This document shows positions 37,581 through 40,500 of a DNA stretch of 64,000 nucleotides, in pieces. A program made the translations under genes and the position numbers. The notes beneath the pieces were generated by a model. The model saw only the letters and a list, made by a program, of their open reading frames with translations, was not told the origin of the DNA and did no database searches. How positions within the stretch are numbered: position 1 is the stretch's first letter; every line of letters begins with the position of its first letter. Source of the DNA: Fragum whitleyi (Eukaryota > Mollusca > Bivalvia > Cardiida > Cardiidae); assembly GCA_948146395.1 (NCBI GenBank), contig OX411549.1:33564693-33628692 (forward strand), written 5' to 3'.

Positions 37581-40500
37581 CACATTGCCACATAGATAGA
37601 TTTATTTTGGTAAAATAGATTGTTTAATTAACTTGTGAAATTCCAAGCTTTAAGGGAGTAGACCCGTAATAGATGCGCAATATTTTGGGAGGAATGAACT
37701 TTAATAGTGTTAACCGAGGTTTCCTAATGATTTTCATGAGGAAACCTCAGTCAATATAGTGAAAGATCATGAGTTCGGAAATGTTGCGGAACTATTATGA
37801 GTCCACTACCTTAAGTTATTTTGTCCTAAAACTTCAAATTTTACATCATTTTGGAATAAGAAATAGTCATCATTTGTTTCTCATGTAAGATGGATCAGCT
37901 TTCATTTCTTGAATAACAAAAGCTATACCCTTTACTCTTAGCTCTGCCCCTTAGCAAGTATATTGAGGATTCGCTGTTCACTTAATAAAAGATAAGTAAA
38001 CCTTACTATGAAACAAACAATTTTCCTATATCATATCGGTTTTGACGTTTCCTATATCACAATCATTTTGACGATGGAATCTTTATATTGATGGCTCAGC
38101 ATAAAACAATTGTAACTGCCTATAAAAATATAGGCAGTTACAACTATTTTTGTGCTGAGCCATCATTATGTATGTTTTTCATATTTGTAGGTTGGGTATG
38201 TGATAGGAACCCTGCTGTAAGACTGTACAAATGTAGACACAGGTCAGACCCTCACCCTCTCTTTCACCAGAAGAACATATATGAGCTATTTCAGTCTGAG
38301 TGCAGACCAACTCAGCTTTGCACAATATATATATATAAATATGTGTTCCCTCTATTTGTAGGTTGGGTATGTGATAGGAACCCTGCTGTATGATTGTACA
38401 GATGTAGACGCAGGTCAGACCCTCACCCTCTCTATCACCAGTGGAACATATATGAGCTATTTCAGTCTCAGCGCAGACCAACTCAGCTTTGCACAGAACT
38501 GGGACTTTGAGACTGCTACTCTACCAACATCGACGGTGCTGGGGCTGACGTGTAGTGACGGGGTGGGTCTTATCGATGCAGGGACAATTACTGTATATAT
38601 CACACCTATTAACGAGTTTCCACCTGTTCCAAATACAGACGCTATAGAACTTACGATTTACTCCACACAACCGATTGAGCGGTCCTTGTTCACATTCACC
38701 GCCACAGATGCAGACTTTGCTGACGATGGTCTGTTTGTATACAGCATACCAGGGTCTGGCGAGGGATCACAGTATTTCAAATTATCATCTGACGGAAATT
38801 TGTACCTTTCGAATTACATTTCCTGGTATTACAACCATACGTTTCAGTTTTCGGTGTCTATATCTGACAATGAGACAGCTCCCTTGGAAAGTTCGGTAAA
38901 TGTTACAATACATTACAGAGCGCCAGTGGTGGATTACACACCAGTGCGTCCAACAAAATGCCTGACATGTACTCTACCAGGCCGTGCAGTTTTAGCTACA
39001 TTGATTATATGTTCTATTCTGACTGTGATTTTTCTTCTGCATTGCTTCGTAAGGATGAAAATGTGGGAACTTTGTGAAGCCAAACCTGCAATTGAAAGGC
39101 CTGCTAGAAGTAGACCATCTGGTAGAAAATCTCATCGTCAACAGTGAGTACTTTATAATACTCATCTATTTCACACAATATTATTGATGGGTGATGAATA
39201 TGTCATATATACAGCTTCATTAAAGTTTTTATGTTGTGTTTTGACACTTTATTGAATTGTGTGCATTCTCTAATAGATATGATGATAAAATGAACACATA
39301 CATGTACAGCATCAAAATTATTGTCAAAAATCAATTGTTTTGGTAGACAATCAATATCACATATCAATAAAATTGTCAATATATTGATAAATGTTTTGGG
39401 CAATTCCATTCGGAACACCACAGTTCTTTTTGGTAGCACGAAACAGTTTTAAAAAGCTAGTGCTTCAGTTACATTTTTAAGTGTATTATTATTGAGACTT
39501 TAAACACAAAGCATTTTAAAAAAGTAAAATTTTTAAACCGCTAAATAAGAATTCTAAGATATTAAGATAAGGTAAAGAAGATATGACGAAATTGATTTAG
39601 ATAATCTAAAAAGTAGCCTTGGCGAGCTACTTGGCGACATAGAATCTTTTCGCTCAAGATTTGGAGGTCTTAAGCCATTTCTACTTATGTCATGGAGTTT
39701 TTCCCAGGTTTTCCTGTACTTTCCACAATAGACCATTTTTGAGGTGTGTGTGTGTGTGTGTGTGGGGGGGGGGGTATAGATTGTTAGATTGGCCAAGTGG
39801 TGTTCCAAATTGGGCATTTTGTGGGTGATGTCAAAAATTGGTTATCCATTTGAATTTCTCCATAATGAGCTGTGTATGACTTTCTTTATTCTATAACTTA
39901 ACTTCCCTAAATTCTTGTATTGTATTGTATTGTATAAAATTTATGTGGCTGCTCTATCATTTTTATCAGACAGAAGAAACAGTTTCATGATATGATAAAA
40001 GAGGCCCAGGAGGAAGACTACATCTCAGAGGAAGAGAAGGATATAGATAATCAGGGGTAAGTCTGCTATCATGCCAAAACAATGTGAAGCAAGAATAATA
40101 GATGCTGCCCTGTATTCAGGGTGCAACAACATTTCATTGTTAGGGACAAAATCTCGTAACTACAGCTTGAATAAGATAGAGTTACGAGGTTTTGATTGGC
40201 CACCAAAAAAACTGCCAAATGTTTTGCAACAGTTTTCTTTCCGAATGCATGGCAGATTTTTATGCTTATCTACTATGAAATGGATGATGAGAATATCAAA
40301 TTATCAAACTTTTGTCTTTCTTGTGTTTACATCAGTGTAAGTGAGACATTAACTCTACATTTATGGTAAAATTTGAAAATAAATTAATGTATGATGTAAA
40401 AAGTTTTTTTCCTAATGCCTTATTTAGACTGAATGATGAGTAGCTATATCCTGAGTGTTTTATGTAGAAAGGGTCTATATTCAAAGTAGCTTTATTTTGA

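Noticed and set aside
38179..38481. A 100-codon minus-strand frame with an internal repeat
   Set aside because: Shadow of exon 17 and its partial duplicate; the repeat is the exon duplication itself.
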